Of a DNA stretch of 64,000 bases, positions 50,557 through 57,988 are shown piece after piece (the first letter of the stretch is position 1; the number at the start of each line of letters is the position of its first letter). The notes under the pieces are model-generated. The model was not told the origin of the DNA. It saw only the letters and a program-made list of their open reading frames with translations, and did not search any database. Source of the DNA: Calidihabitans tengchongensis (GTDB lineage: Bacteria > Sysuimicrobiota > Sysuimicrobiia > Sysuimicrobiales > Kaftiobacteriaceae); assembly GCA_031459615.1 (NCBI GenBank), contig JAVKIE010000007.1, forward strand, positions 1-64,000, given 5' to 3'. A program made the position numbers and the translations under genes.

Positions 50557-51426
50557 CTAGGTCCCCGCCGCGCGGGCGGGGCCGTCTCCTCCGGCAGGCG
50601 CGGCGCGGTCGGCAAACTGCTCGGCCATCTCCCGGGCGCGCTCGGCGGCGCGGGAGATCGCGTCCCGCACCGCCCGGGCGAACCCGCGGTCTTCCAGGAC
50701 GCCCAGGGCCGCCATGGTCGTCCCCCCCGGGGACGTGACCCGCTGCCGCAGCTCACTCGGGTCGGCCGCCGACTCGGCCAGCATGCGGGCCGCCCCCACC
50801 AGGGTCTGCACCGCCAGGCGCCGGGCCAGTTCCCCGCTGAGGCCCAGGTCGGTGCCGGCGTGGATCATCGCCTCGATGAGCCGGTAGACGTAGGCGGGCC
50901 CGCTGCCCGACAGGCCGGTGACCACGTCCAGGACATCCTCGGAGACCACCACCGTGTCTCCCACGGCTTCGAACATGCGGACGGCGGTGGCCAGGTGGCC
51001 CTCGGTCGCGTGGCGGCCCGGGGTCAGCGCGGTGGCCGAGGCCAGGACCGCCGCCGAGGTGTTGGGCATCGCCCGGACCACCGGAACGCCCGGCAGCGCG
51101 GCCTCCAGCGTGGCCAGGGGGATGCCGGCGATGACCGAGATCACCAGCTGGTCGGACCGCACCCGGCCGGCAATCTCGGCCAGCACCTCCCGGGTGTCCC
51201 GGGGCTTGACGGCCAGGACCAGGACCGAGGCGGCGTGCAGGAGGGGGTCCTTGGCTGGCGTCACCCGCACGCCGTAGCGGGCGCCCACGGCCAGCAGCCG
51301 CTCGCGGTTGGAGCGGTTGGTGACCCAGATGTCCTCCGGAGGGACCACGGTGCGGCCCAGCAGCCCCCGCAGCAGGGCGTCGGCCATATTGCCGGCGCCG
51401 ACCATCCCGATGACCAGGTGCGACAC
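50557..51426 (-). CDS. proC: Pyrroline-5-carboxylate reductase
   Basis: 289 residues, the last step of proline synthesis (P5C to proline with NAD(P)H). The Rossmann motif is IGMVGAGNMADALLRGLL at the N-terminus. VLAVKPRDTREVLAEI follows near residue 75, then VVRAMPNTSAAV near residue 120. The C-terminal signature runs GSGPAYVYRLIEAM to VTSPGGTTMAAL. The start is placed at GTG 51426 because GGAGGTG (51433-51439, minus strand) is correctly spaced; the upstream in-frame ATG overlaps that ribosome-binding site. A T-box leader lies immediately upstream. Confidence 0.93.
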   Translation of the reverse strand: MSHLVIGMVGAGNMADALLRGLLGRTVVPPEDIWVTNRSNRERLLAVGARYGVRVTPAKDPLLHAASVLVLAVKPRDTREVLAEIAGRVRSDQLVISVIAGIPLATLEAALPGVPVVRAMPNTSAAVLASATALTPGRHATEGHLATAVRMFEAVGDTVVVSEDVLDVVTGLSGSGPAYVYRLIEAMIHAGTDLGLSGELARRLAVQTLVGAARMLAESAADPSELRQRVTSPGGTTMAALGVLEDRGFARAVRDAISRAAERAREMAEQFADRAAPAGGDGPARAAGT

Positions 51427-51439
51427 GCCTGCCACCTCC

Positions 51440-51634
51440 ATCAAACGCACGCGCCCTCCCGCCGCAAGGGCGGAAGGGCGTTCCGCGGTACCACCTTACT
51501 TCCGGCCGGGACGCCGCGTCCCGAAGACCGGCACTCTCCGCCGTTCTATCGGCCGGCGACCCGGCCCGCTTAGGACCCCAGGGGGGTCGGTCGCGGGCGG
51601 CTCAGGGGTGGGAGGCCCCGTCATCGCGCATGTG
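51440..51634 (-). promoter_or_regulatory. T-box leader controlling proC
   Basis: On the minus strand the leader contains the invariant T-box sequence AGGTGGTACCGCGGAA (51481-51496 in plus coordinates), which pairs with the acceptor end of uncharged tRNA. Downstream are mutually exclusive structures: an antiterminator GGAAG...CTTCC spanning the T-box, and a 12-bp terminator-like stem CGCCCTTCCGCC/GGCGGGAGGGCG at 51452-51480 whose 5' arm contains the CTTCC. The T-run after the stem is short (TTTG). The upstream part can form a long stem I. Control by uncharged tRNA-Pro is expected from the gene, but I could not fix the specifier codon with certainty. Confidence 0.8.
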
Positions 51635-51640
51635 GCGCAT

Positions 51641-51669
51641 ACTGTAGCATGTTCCCGCCATCCCCGCAA
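51641..51669 (-). promoter_or_regulatory. Promoter of the T-box/proC transcript
   Basis: On the minus strand TTGCGG (51664-51669) and TACAGT (51641-51646) are separated by 17 bases. TACAGT is the same -10 box found at arsR. Transcription would start near 51634, giving a leader of about 208 bases before proC, a normal length for a T-box. Confidence 0.6.
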
Positions 51670-51680
51670 GGGGTGCGCCC

Positions 51681-52337
51681 CTACATCCACCGGTGCCGCC
51701 CCCGGTAGATCTCCACCACCGGCCCCGTCGGGTGGAGGCGGCGGTACTCCCGGAACTGACGCAGCAGCCGGTGGTAGCGCCGGTCCGACGAGCGCAGGCG
51801 GCGGTGGGGGATCCGCAGCAGGTAGCGCTCCACCTTCCACACGTTCCGCCGCGAGAACCGCCAGTCGTATCCGCCCAACGCGCGCAGGTCGGCCAGCTGG
51901 TACCCGGTGATGCGCCCGGTGTAGTCCACGTAGGGGTCGAAGTAACTCCACACCAGGTCCCGCAGGCTGCGGAACACCGGCCGGCGACCGTGCAGCCCCG
52001 CGTCCCGGGACCGGCCCACGCTGCCCCACCGCCCCCGCCGCCGGAACACGAACAGGACGTGGTCGATGCCGTCCTGGGACTCAAAACTCAGCAGCAGCGG
52101 CGGATAGCCGTGCTGCTCCAGGATGACGGCGGCCGCCAGGGCCGCCTCCAGGCAGTGGGCCGTCCCCCGCCGGATCACCTCCCGGAAAGAGCGCAGGGTC
52201 TCCCCGTGCCTCTCCCAGTTGTACCGCAGCGACCGCAGGAAGGCCTGGACCTGCTCGGGGGTGCGGTGAGACTGGATGATCCGCCGCTCGCGCCGGGTGA
52301 ACGCCTCCGGTGGGGGCGGCCGGTAACCGCCGGTCAC
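51681..52337 (-). CDS. Transglutaminase-like protein
   Basis: 218 residues from the chosen start. The likely catalytic cysteine lies in RGTAHCLEAALAAAVILEQ (near residue 58), with a histidine in DGIDHVLFVFRRRGRWGSVG (near residue 88), as in transglutaminase-like hydrolases; the third residue is less clear. The rest is Arg/Tyr-rich (YLLRIPHRRLRSSDRRYHR). The open frame continues upstream to ATG 52502, which would overlap the divergent gene's start; GTG 52337 is chosen because conserved-looking sequence begins there. No strong ribosome-binding site was seen. Start uncertain; function uncertain. Confidence 0.6.
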   Translation of the reverse strand: MTGGYRPPPPEAFTRRERRIIQSHRTPEQVQAFLRSLRYNWERHGETLRSFREVIRRGTAHCLEAALAAAVILEQHGYPPLLLSFESQDGIDHVLFVFRRRGRWGSVGRSRDAGLHGRRPVFRSLRDLVWSYFDPYVDYTGRITGYQLADLRALGGYDWRFSRRNVWKVERYLLRIPHRRLRSSDRRYHRLLRQFREYRRLHPTGPVVEIYRGRHRWM

Positions 52338-52500
52338 GGGCGCAGTAGTTCGCAGGGCCCGCCCGGGATGCCTCCTGCCGCCGGCCGTCCGGGGAAATGG
52401 CGGGCGGCGCGTCGAAATCCCCGCCCGGAACCGGCCGGCGCCGTTCGCCGCGGTCACGCGGGAGCGCCGCGCGTACTCGTGTCGGGCCAGGAGGTTTCCC

Positions 52501-52704
52501 ATGGCCGTTCGCCAGCCGCCGTTCGCGTCACCTGACGAGGAACGGGCGTACCTCATGAAGGTCAAGGAGGAACTGGATGCCTGCCGGACCAAGGAGGACG
52601 TGGTGCGGGTGTGGCAGGCCCATTACCTCCGGATCGGTCACCGCAAGCTGGGCCGGCTGCTGCTGGGCCGCAGCGTGGACGACCTGGTGCGGGGCAGGGA
52701 GTGA
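52501..52704 (+). CDS. Small conserved-looking hypothetical protein
   Basis: 67 residues, mostly helical and charged: FASPDEERAYLMKVKEELDA, then KEDVVRVWQAHYLRIGHRKL and LLLGRSVDDLVRGRE. No family is recognised. The excellent ribosome-binding site GGAGG (about seven bases before ATG) and the four-base gap to the next gene support it. Its ATG lies within CCATGG, so an ATG on the opposite strand overlaps it. It is followed by a cupin-domain gene in the same direction. Confidence 0.65.
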   Translation: MAVRQPPFASPDEERAYLMKVKEELDACRTKEDVVRVWQAHYLRIGHRKLGRLLLGRSVDDLVRGRE

Positions 52705-52708
52705 GCCG

Positions 52709-53089
52709 ATGGACGTCCTGTGGCCGGATCCCCGTCAGGCGGTCCCCCCGGAGCGGCCGGAGTACTTTGCCGGGACCGTGCGCCTGCACTACCTGCGCCG
52801 GCCGGAGGCCGGCGGCGCCGAGCTCATCGCCGTCTACTTCGACCCCGGCGCCCGGACCATTCCCCACGTCCACCACGCGGACCAGGTCCTGGTCTTCGTG
52901 GACGGCGAGGGGGTGGTGGCCACCGCCGAGGGGCGGCGGATCCTGCGCGCCGGGCAGATCGCGGTCATCCCCGGGGGTACCTGGCACTGGCACGGCGCGA
53001 CGCGGACTTCCGCCGCCTGCCACATCTCCATCAAGGCGGCCGGCCCCACCGACTGGGGCGTGGAGCGCCGGGACTGGGAGGACTACTGA
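52709..53089 (+). CDS. Cupin-domain protein
   Basis: 126-residue single-cupin protein. Cupin motif 1 is PHVHHADQVLVFVDGEG (near residues 51-67), with three histidines as metal ligands, and motif 2 is LRAGQIAVIPGGTWHWHGA (near residues 80-98). It may bind a metal and act as a small sensor, isomerase or dioxygenase; the substrate is unknown. Its last seven bases overlap the end of the converging BtuF-like gene. Confidence 0.82.
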   Translation: MDVLWPDPRQAVPPERPEYFAGTVRLHYLRRPEAGGAELIAVYFDPGARTIPHVHHADQVLVFVDGEGVVATAEGRRILRAGQIAVIPGGTWHWHGATRTSAACHISIKAAGPTDWGVERRDWEDY

Positions 53090-54003
53090 GAGGTGTCGGA
53101 CAGGGACGCCCAGGCCCCCGTCGGCAGGTCGATGCGGACGGCCCCCGGGTGCAGCAGCGAGGCGAGGACCTCCACCCCGGTGGCGATCCGGGGCCCGGGT
53201 CGGTTGAAGTAGGCAGACGCATCGGTGAGGTAGACGCGGCCGGCGCGGGCCGCCGGCAGGTCGTCCCATCCGGGGCGGGCGGTGAGCAGGGAGATCTCCC
53301 TCCGCGCGCGGGCCACGTCGAACCCGCACGGCATCACCACCACCACGTCGGGGCGTGCGGCCGCCACCTCCTGCCAGGAGGCGGCATACGAGGGGCGCCC
53401 CGCCCGGCCGAGAACGTCCTGGCCGCCGGCGATCTCGACCATCTCCGGGACCCAATGCCCGGCGATGAAGAGCGGGTCCAGCCACTCCAGGCAGACCACC
53501 CGGGGACGGGGGCGTCCGGCGGTGGCCTGCCGCACGCGGTCGATCCGCGCGCGCAGGCCGGCCGCGAGATCTGCGGCCCGGGCGCGGCGGCCGGTCAGGT
53601 CGCCGACCAGGCGGATGGCGTCCAGAATGCCCGCCAAGTCCTGCGGTTCCAGCGAGACGATCCTCGGCTGGGCGTCCAGGATCCGGGCCGCCGCGGTGAC
53701 CTGCGTGTAGGAGGGCGCGCACACCGCGCACAGTTCCTGGGTGAGGATCAGGTCGGGCCGCAGGGCCGCCAGGCGTGCCGCGTCCAGGTGGTAGACGCTG
53801 GTGCCGCGGTGGACAGCCTCGCGGACGCGGGCGTCGATCACCCCGCTGGGCAGGTCGGCGCCTACCACGGCCTGGCTCAGGACCGGCGTGCCGGCGATCT
53901 CCGGAGGGTAGTCGCAGTCGTGGGAGATGCCGACCAGGCGGTCCCGCAGGCCGAGGGCACACACGATCTCCGTGGCGCCGGGCAGCAGCGACACGATGCG
54001 CAC
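53083..54003 (-). CDS. BtuF-like cobalamin/iron-siderophore binding domain protein without signal peptide
   Basis: 306 residues of the TroA/BtuF periplasmic-binding fold: MRIVSLLPGATEIVCALGLR at the start, GISHDCDYPPEIAGTP, LRPDLILTQELCAVCAPSY near residue 85 and VVCLEWLDPLFIAGHWVPEM near residue 170. The protein begins directly at the domain with no signal peptide, a pattern shared with a group annotated as cobalamin-binding proteins. No permease or ATPase genes are adjacent. It may act in the cytoplasm or be a stand-alone binder. The start fits the family and no longer form is plausible. Confidence 0.8.
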   Translation of the reverse strand: MRIVSLLPGATEIVCALGLRDRLVGISHDCDYPPEIAGTPVLSQAVVGADLPSGVIDARVREAVHRGTSVYHLDAARLAALRPDLILTQELCAVCAPSYTQVTAAARILDAQPRIVSLEPQDLAGILDAIRLVGDLTGRRARAADLAAGLRARIDRVRQATAGRPRPRVVCLEWLDPLFIAGHWVPEMVEIAGGQDVLGRAGRPSYAASWQEVAAARPDVVVVMPCGFDVARARREISLLTARPGWDDLPAARAGRVYLTDASAYFNRPGPRIATGVEVLASLLHPGAVRIDLPTGAWASLSDTSQ

Positions 54004-54088
54004 GCCCTGCCCTTTTGGCGCCCGGGTCCGGGATCCCTGCTGCCGGACCGCCGGGGGATCGTCCGGCGCGGGGTGCGGGCGGTGCGGG

Positions 54089-55234
54089 TTAGGCCTGGTA
54101 GATGTTGAGCGGGTGTTTGCGCAGGGCCGGCCCCAGCGCCCGACGCAGGTCGTCGAACATGGCGATGTCGTGCTGGCTCACGAAGGTGATGGCCACTCCC
54201 GGCCGCCCCGCGCGCGCCGTCCGGCCCACCCGGTGGATGTAGGTCTCCACGTCCTCGGGCATGTCGAAGTTGATCACGTGGGAGACCTCGGGCAGGTCCA
54301 ACCCCCGGGCCGCCACGTTGGTGGCCACCAGCACGGGCGTGCGCCGCGAGGCGAACTCCCGCAAGGCCCGCAGGCGGGCGCCCTGGGGCAGGCCGCCGTG
54401 CAGCAGGCCCACCCGGAGGTCGCGCGCAAGGGCCCGGGCCAGGCGGTCGGCGCGGTGCTGGGTCCGGCGGAACACCAGCGCGGCCTCCACCGGTTCGGTG
54501 CGCAGCAGGCGCCGCAGCGCCCGCACCTTGTCCTGCTCGGCCACCTCCAGGTAGAACTGGGTGACGGTGGGAACCGTCGGACGGTCGGCGGTGATGCGGA
54601 TCCACACCGGCTGGCGCATCTGCGCCTCGGCCACGGCCCGCACCTCGGCCGGCATGGTGGCGGAGAACAGCGCCGTCTGGCGGGTCCGGGGCGTGTGGCC
54701 GAGGATGCGGGTGACGTCGGGCAGGAAGCCCATGTCCAGCATCCGGTCGGCCTCGTCCAGGATCACGGTGGCGGCGGCGTCCAGGCGGACCGTGCCGCGG
54801 CGCAGGTGGTCCAGCAGGCGGCCGGGCGTCGCCACGATCAGGTGCGGGCCCCGGCGCAGTTCCTGGATCTGTGCGTCCATCGAGGCCCCGCCGAACAGGG
54901 CCGCAGGACGCAGTCCCCGCGGCTGGCCCAGCGCCTGCAGGTCCTGGGCCACCTGGAGGGCGAGCTCGCGGGTGGGGACCAGGACCAGGGCCTGTCCCTG
55001 CCGGCGGGCGGGGTCCAGCCGCTCCGCCAGAGGGATTCCGTACGCGCCGGTCTTGCCGGAACCGGTCTGGGCCTGCCCGACCACGTCGCGGCCCTCCCGC
55101 AGCAGCGGGATGACCCGCACCTGGATGGGGGTCGGGTGAGTCCAGCCCAGCGCGGCCACGGCCCGCGCCGTCTCCGGGCGAACCACCAGGTCTCCGAACC
55201 GGGCCGGCGCGGGTGCAATAACTGACGACATCAT
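54089..55234 (-). CDS. DEAD-box RNA helicase
   Basis: 381 residues, the compact DEAD-box core without a long C-terminal extension. Motifs: Q motif (GWTHPTPIQVRVIPLL), I AQTGSGKTGAYG, Ia PTRELALQ, Ib TPGRLLDH, II DEADRMLDMGF, III SATMP, V ATNVAARGLDLPEV, VI HRVGRTARAGRPG. Of three near ATGs, 55234 is chosen because AAGGAGG ends nine bases upstream. A leader of about 150 bases with hairpins precedes it. Such helicases unwind mRNA or ribosome intermediates, often in the cold; the adjacent RRM gene fits that role. Confidence 0.93.
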   Translation of the reverse strand: MMSSVIAPAPARFGDLVVRPETARAVAALGWTHPTPIQVRVIPLLREGRDVVGQAQTGSGKTGAYGIPLAERLDPARRQGQALVLVPTRELALQVAQDLQALGQPRGLRPAALFGGASMDAQIQELRRGPHLIVATPGRLLDHLRRGTVRLDAAATVILDEADRMLDMGFLPDVTRILGHTPRTRQTALFSATMPAEVRAVAEAQMRQPVWIRITADRPTVPTVTQFYLEVAEQDKVRALRRLLRTEPVEAALVFRRTQHRADRLARALARDLRVGLLHGGLPQGARLRALREFASRRTPVLVATNVAARGLDLPEVSHVINFDMPEDVETYIHRVGRTARAGRPGVAITFVSQHDIAMFDDLRRALGPALRKHPLNIYQA

Positions 55235-55253
55235 ATACATAAGCCTCCTTCGC

Positions 55254-55270
55254 CCCCGGCTGTGCCGGGG
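55254..55270 (-). other. Leader hairpin next to the DEAD-box ribosome-binding site
   Basis: CCCCGGC and GCCGGGG, separated by three bases, form a perfect 7-bp stem. On the minus strand it ends four bases before the AAGGAGG of the helicase gene. A second stem-loop (GAGGGGCGCCG pairing with CGGCGTCCCTC) lies further upstream in the leader. It could modulate translation, for example with temperature, but this is inference. Confidence 0.35.
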
Positions 55271-55394
55271 CGGGGTGTGCCGGCATCTGCGCGTGTCTCG
55301 CCGGTCCCACCCCTGCGAAGAAGGCCCGCCGACACACACGCGAGGGACGCCGTCAGCGGCGCCCCTCGCAGAACGCATTTATGACGACGTCCTC

Positions 55395-55423
55395 AGGCTA
55401 GCATATCCGGCCCCCGACGTCAA
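55395..55423 (-). promoter_or_regulatory. Candidate promoter of the DEAD-box helicase gene
   Basis: On the minus strand TTGACG (55418-55423) lies 17 bases before TAGCCT (55395-55400); TATGCT overlaps the region as an alternative -10. Transcription from here gives a 150-base leader. The AT-rich pocket is unusual for this window. Confidence 0.35.
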
Positions 55424-55437
55424 ATGGCCCTGGCGCG

Positions 55438-55815
55438 CTACCAGCGCGGCCGACGGTCGCGCCGCTCGCGGCGCCGTCCCCGCCCGCCTCCACCCCGCCC
55501 CGAGCGCTCGCCGCCTCCACCGCCGGACCACCCGCCCGGCCGCCCACCGCCTCCGCCATATCCCCGCCCGCCGGACGGGCCCTGAGGCCGCGGGCGGGCC
55601 TCGTTGACGATCAGCGTCCGACCTTTGAACTCCTTGCCGTGCATCGCCGCAATCGCCTCGGCCATCCGCTCGGCCGGGATCTCGACGAAGCCGAACCCCC
55701 GCTCGGCGAGCAGGCGCGTGTCGCTCACCGGGCCCCAGGTGGTGAACAGGCCGCGCAGCTCCTCCTCGGTGGTGTCGTAGGACAGGTTGCCGACAAACAA
55801 CCGCTTGGTGCTCAT
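55438..55815 (-). CDS. RRM-domain RNA-binding protein with Gly/Arg-rich tail
   Basis: 125 residues. The single RNA recognition motif has RNP2 LFVGNLSYDT near residue 5 and RNP1 RGFGFVEIPAE near residue 40. A 50-residue Gly/Arg/Ser-rich tail follows, suited to further RNA binding. These glycine-rich RRM proteins are cold- or stress-linked RNA chaperones in several bacterial groups. An in-frame GTG at 55827 is an alternative start; ATG 55815 gives the usual MSTKRLFVGNL opening. It lies upstream of the DEAD-box gene on the same strand. Confidence 0.88.
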   Translation of the reverse strand: MSTKRLFVGNLSYDTTEEELRGLFTTWGPVSDTRLLAERGFGFVEIPAERMAEAIAAMHGKEFKGRTLIVNEARPRPQGPSGGRGYGGGGGRPGGWSGGGGGERSGRGGGGRGRRRERRDRRPRW

Positions 55816-55851
55816 CACATCCGCCACTCCTCTCCTGTGGGATCGGGCCGG

Positions 55852-56670
55852 CTAGGGGGACCGCGCTCCGTTGGACGTCCCGGCGGAGGCCGGGCCGAAC
55901 TTCTCGCGCACGCGTTCTGCCCGGGGCAGCGAGCGCACCGGGTCCTGGTAGGCGAACTGCAGCAGGCGCCGGGCGGCCGGACCGGCGTACGTCAACTCCC
56001 AGGTACCGTCCGCGCGCGCACGCACCACGCCGCCGTCCACTCCGGCGTGACGGTCCAGCGCCCGGCGCAGCTCGGCCACGAACCGGCCGGGGCCGGCCAG
56101 CGAGGCCACGGGTCGGCGTCCCGCCCGCAGGCGGCCGCCGCCCTCCAGGTAGCCCCGGACGAAATGGTCCAGCAACCCGGCGGGAATCAGCCCCACGGGG
56201 ACCGAGCCGGCGGCCGGGTCCTCGGGGACCCCCCAGTCAGCCAGCATGCGGCCCAGGTCCCGGTCGCGGATGTACGCCTGCAGCCCGTCCCGGCTGCTGC
56301 GGCACCACTCGCAGGTGGGATGCCCGGCGCACAGGTCCTCCACCAGGGCGGCCACGTGGGCGGTGTCCCGGGGGTCCACGGTGAGGACGAGGGTGGGGGC
56401 AGGACCCTGCGGGAACAGCCGGCCGGCAGCGGCGATGTACCCGACCCAGTAAGCCTGGATCCCTCCGCGACCGCGCCGGGCGTGCTGGCGCAGGTGGAAG
56501 GGCGTGGGCAGGCGGTCGTCGGACCGGCGCCGGAGGATGGCGGCCACCGCCGACAGCGGCAGCCCGTGCTTGGCGGCGATAGTAGCAGGTGGAAGCCCCG
56601 CGGCAAAATCGGCGTGGATGGTGAAGAGCTGGTACGGATCCCGCCGCGGGAGCCGGCGGGTAGGCGTCAC
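55852..56670 (-). CDS. Degenerate LAGLIDADG-type protein with N-terminal helix-turn-helix
   Basis: 272 residues. An HTH-like segment (DFAAGLPPATIAAKHGLPLS, residues 20-40) precedes two regions that match the two LAGLIDADG helices of homing endonucleases: YWVGYIAAAGRLF near residue 74 and LLDHFVRGYLEGGGRL near residue 165. In active nucleases each helix ends with an acidic metal ligand; here the first is Ala and the second Glu followed by Gly-Gly. It is therefore probably a domesticated DNA-binding protein. No intron or intein surrounds it. This assignment is by pattern and needs a profile search. Confidence 0.5.
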   Translation of the reverse strand: MTPTRRLPRRDPYQLFTIHADFAAGLPPATIAAKHGLPLSAVAAILRRRSDDRLPTPFHLRQHARRGRGGIQAYWVGYIAAAGRLFPQGPAPTLVLTVDPRDTAHVAALVEDLCAGHPTCEWCRSSRDGLQAYIRDRDLGRMLADWGVPEDPAAGSVPVGLIPAGLLDHFVRGYLEGGGRLRAGRRPVASLAGPGRFVAELRRALDRHAGVDGGVVRARADGTWELTYAGPAARRLLQFAYQDPVRSLPRAERVREKFGPASAGTSNGARSP

Positions 56671-56712
56671 AGGTGGAGCATACCACGTTTTCGGCCCCCG
56701 CTCCAGCCTGCC

Positions 56713-57849
56713 CTAGCGGGCCAGGGCGGGTCGGCGGGGGTCGAACAGGGCAATGGGGTGTCGCGTGCGGCCCAGCAGCGCCAGGTCGGCGGCGATCTCT
56801 CCCACCACCGGGGCGAACTTGAACCCGTGGCCGGAAAACCCGCAGGCCAGCACCACCTGGGGGTGGCGGGGGTGCAGGCCGATGACGAAGTGCCCGTCGG
56901 GGGTGTTGGTGTACATGCAGGTGGCGGTGCCGGCCAGGTCCCCGGCGGCGTCGGGGAGGAAGGCGGCCAGCAGCGCCCGCATGGCGTCCACCTCTTCCGC
57001 CGCGACGTCGCGCCGGATGGTCTGGGGTGTGCAGGCCTCGCCGCTGTGGTGGCGCGCCACCTTCACCGCGCCGTCGGCCTGGGCCGGAAAGCCATAAAAG
57101 AACGCCCCGGGGCGGTGCTCGCAGATGTAGATGGGAAAGTGCTCAGGGTCGAACAGGTCGCGCCTGCGGGGACGGAACCAGTACATCACATTGCGCTCTA
57201 CCACCAGGGGCAGGTCCAGATCCTGGAGCACCTCCGGCGCCCACGGCCCCGGACACAGGACCAGGCGGGAGGCCCGGTATGTCGCGCGGGGGGTCTCCAC
57301 CGTGACGCCGTGGGAGCCGGCGTCCCACCGTAACGCGGGCTCGTCGTAGACCAGACGTGCCCCGGCGTCGGCGGCCGCCCGGAGGTGGGCGCCCACGCAC
57401 GCTTCCGGATCCAGCACGCCCGCCCGCGGTTCCGCCACCGCCACGAATCCGGCCGGCGGGCGGAATGCGGGGTAGCGGCGGACGATCTCGTCGGGCTCCA
57501 GCACCTCGCAGGGCAGGCCGTGCCGCCGGGCGCTGTCCAGCGCCCCCCGGACCAGCTCCCCGTCAGCGGGCCCCAGCATCAGCCCTCCGGTGATCCGCAG
57601 CAGCGGCTCCCCAGATCGGGCCTGCAGCTCGTCCCACAGGTCGTAGCTGCGCTGGACCAGGGGGACGTAGTCGGGGTGCTCGAAGTATGCCTCGCGGATG
57701 ATCCGCGAGCGACCGTGGGACGCCCCCCGGTCGTGGGGCGGGGCGTACCGGTCCAGACCCACCACCCGCGCTCCCCGGCGCGCCAGGTGGTAGGCGGCGG
57801 CGCCGCCCATGGCGCCCAGGCCCACGACCAGCACGTCCGCGGTGACCAT
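56713..57849 (-). CDS. Sarcosine/N-methyl amino acid oxidase-like flavoprotein
   Basis: 378 residues of the MSOX/MTOX family, oxidising N-methyl or secondary amines. The FAD Rossmann motif VLVVGLGAMGGAAAYHLARR is at residues 6-25, followed by GLDRYAPPHDRGASHGRSRI. The covalent FAD-binding cysteine lies in TCMYTNTPDGHFVIG near residue 312, and GFSGHGFKFAPVVGE closes the FAD site. The longer frame to 57909 is rejected because the family starts close to the Rossmann motif. The gene is divergent from the Ski2-like helicase gene. Confidence 0.9.
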   Translation of the reverse strand: MVTADVLVVGLGAMGGAAAYHLARRGARVVGLDRYAPPHDRGASHGRSRIIREAYFEHPDYVPLVQRSYDLWDELQARSGEPLLRITGGLMLGPADGELVRGALDSARRHGLPCEVLEPDEIVRRYPAFRPPAGFVAVAEPRAGVLDPEACVGAHLRAAADAGARLVYDEPALRWDAGSHGVTVETPRATYRASRLVLCPGPWAPEVLQDLDLPLVVERNVMYWFRPRRRDLFDPEHFPIYICEHRPGAFFYGFPAQADGAVKVARHHSGEACTPQTIRRDVAAEEVDAMRALLAAFLPDAAGDLAGTATCMYTNTPDGHFVIGLHPRHPQVVLACGFSGHGFKFAPVVGEIAADLALLGRTRHPIALFDPRRPALAR

Positions 57850-57973
57850 CAAGAGGAGGTTCGCCTCCCCGCAGGCGCATCCCCCCGCGCCCTCCGGGTA
57901 CGGACACATGTTGTGAAATGCTCGATTCTGTTCTTCTCACCGACCGCGGGTGGCGGGAGCCGCGGACGTCCAC

Positions 57974-57979
57974 TATCAT
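57974..57979 (+). promoter_or_regulatory. Possible -10 box of the Ski2-like helicase gene, leaderless transcript
   Basis: TATCAT at 57974-57979 lies only nine bases before the ATG at 57989. No Shine-Dalgarno sequence precedes that ATG (GAACCCAC). Transcription would start almost at the start codon. No -35 box is recognised. Confidence 0.4.
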
Positions 57980-57988
57980 AGAACCCAC

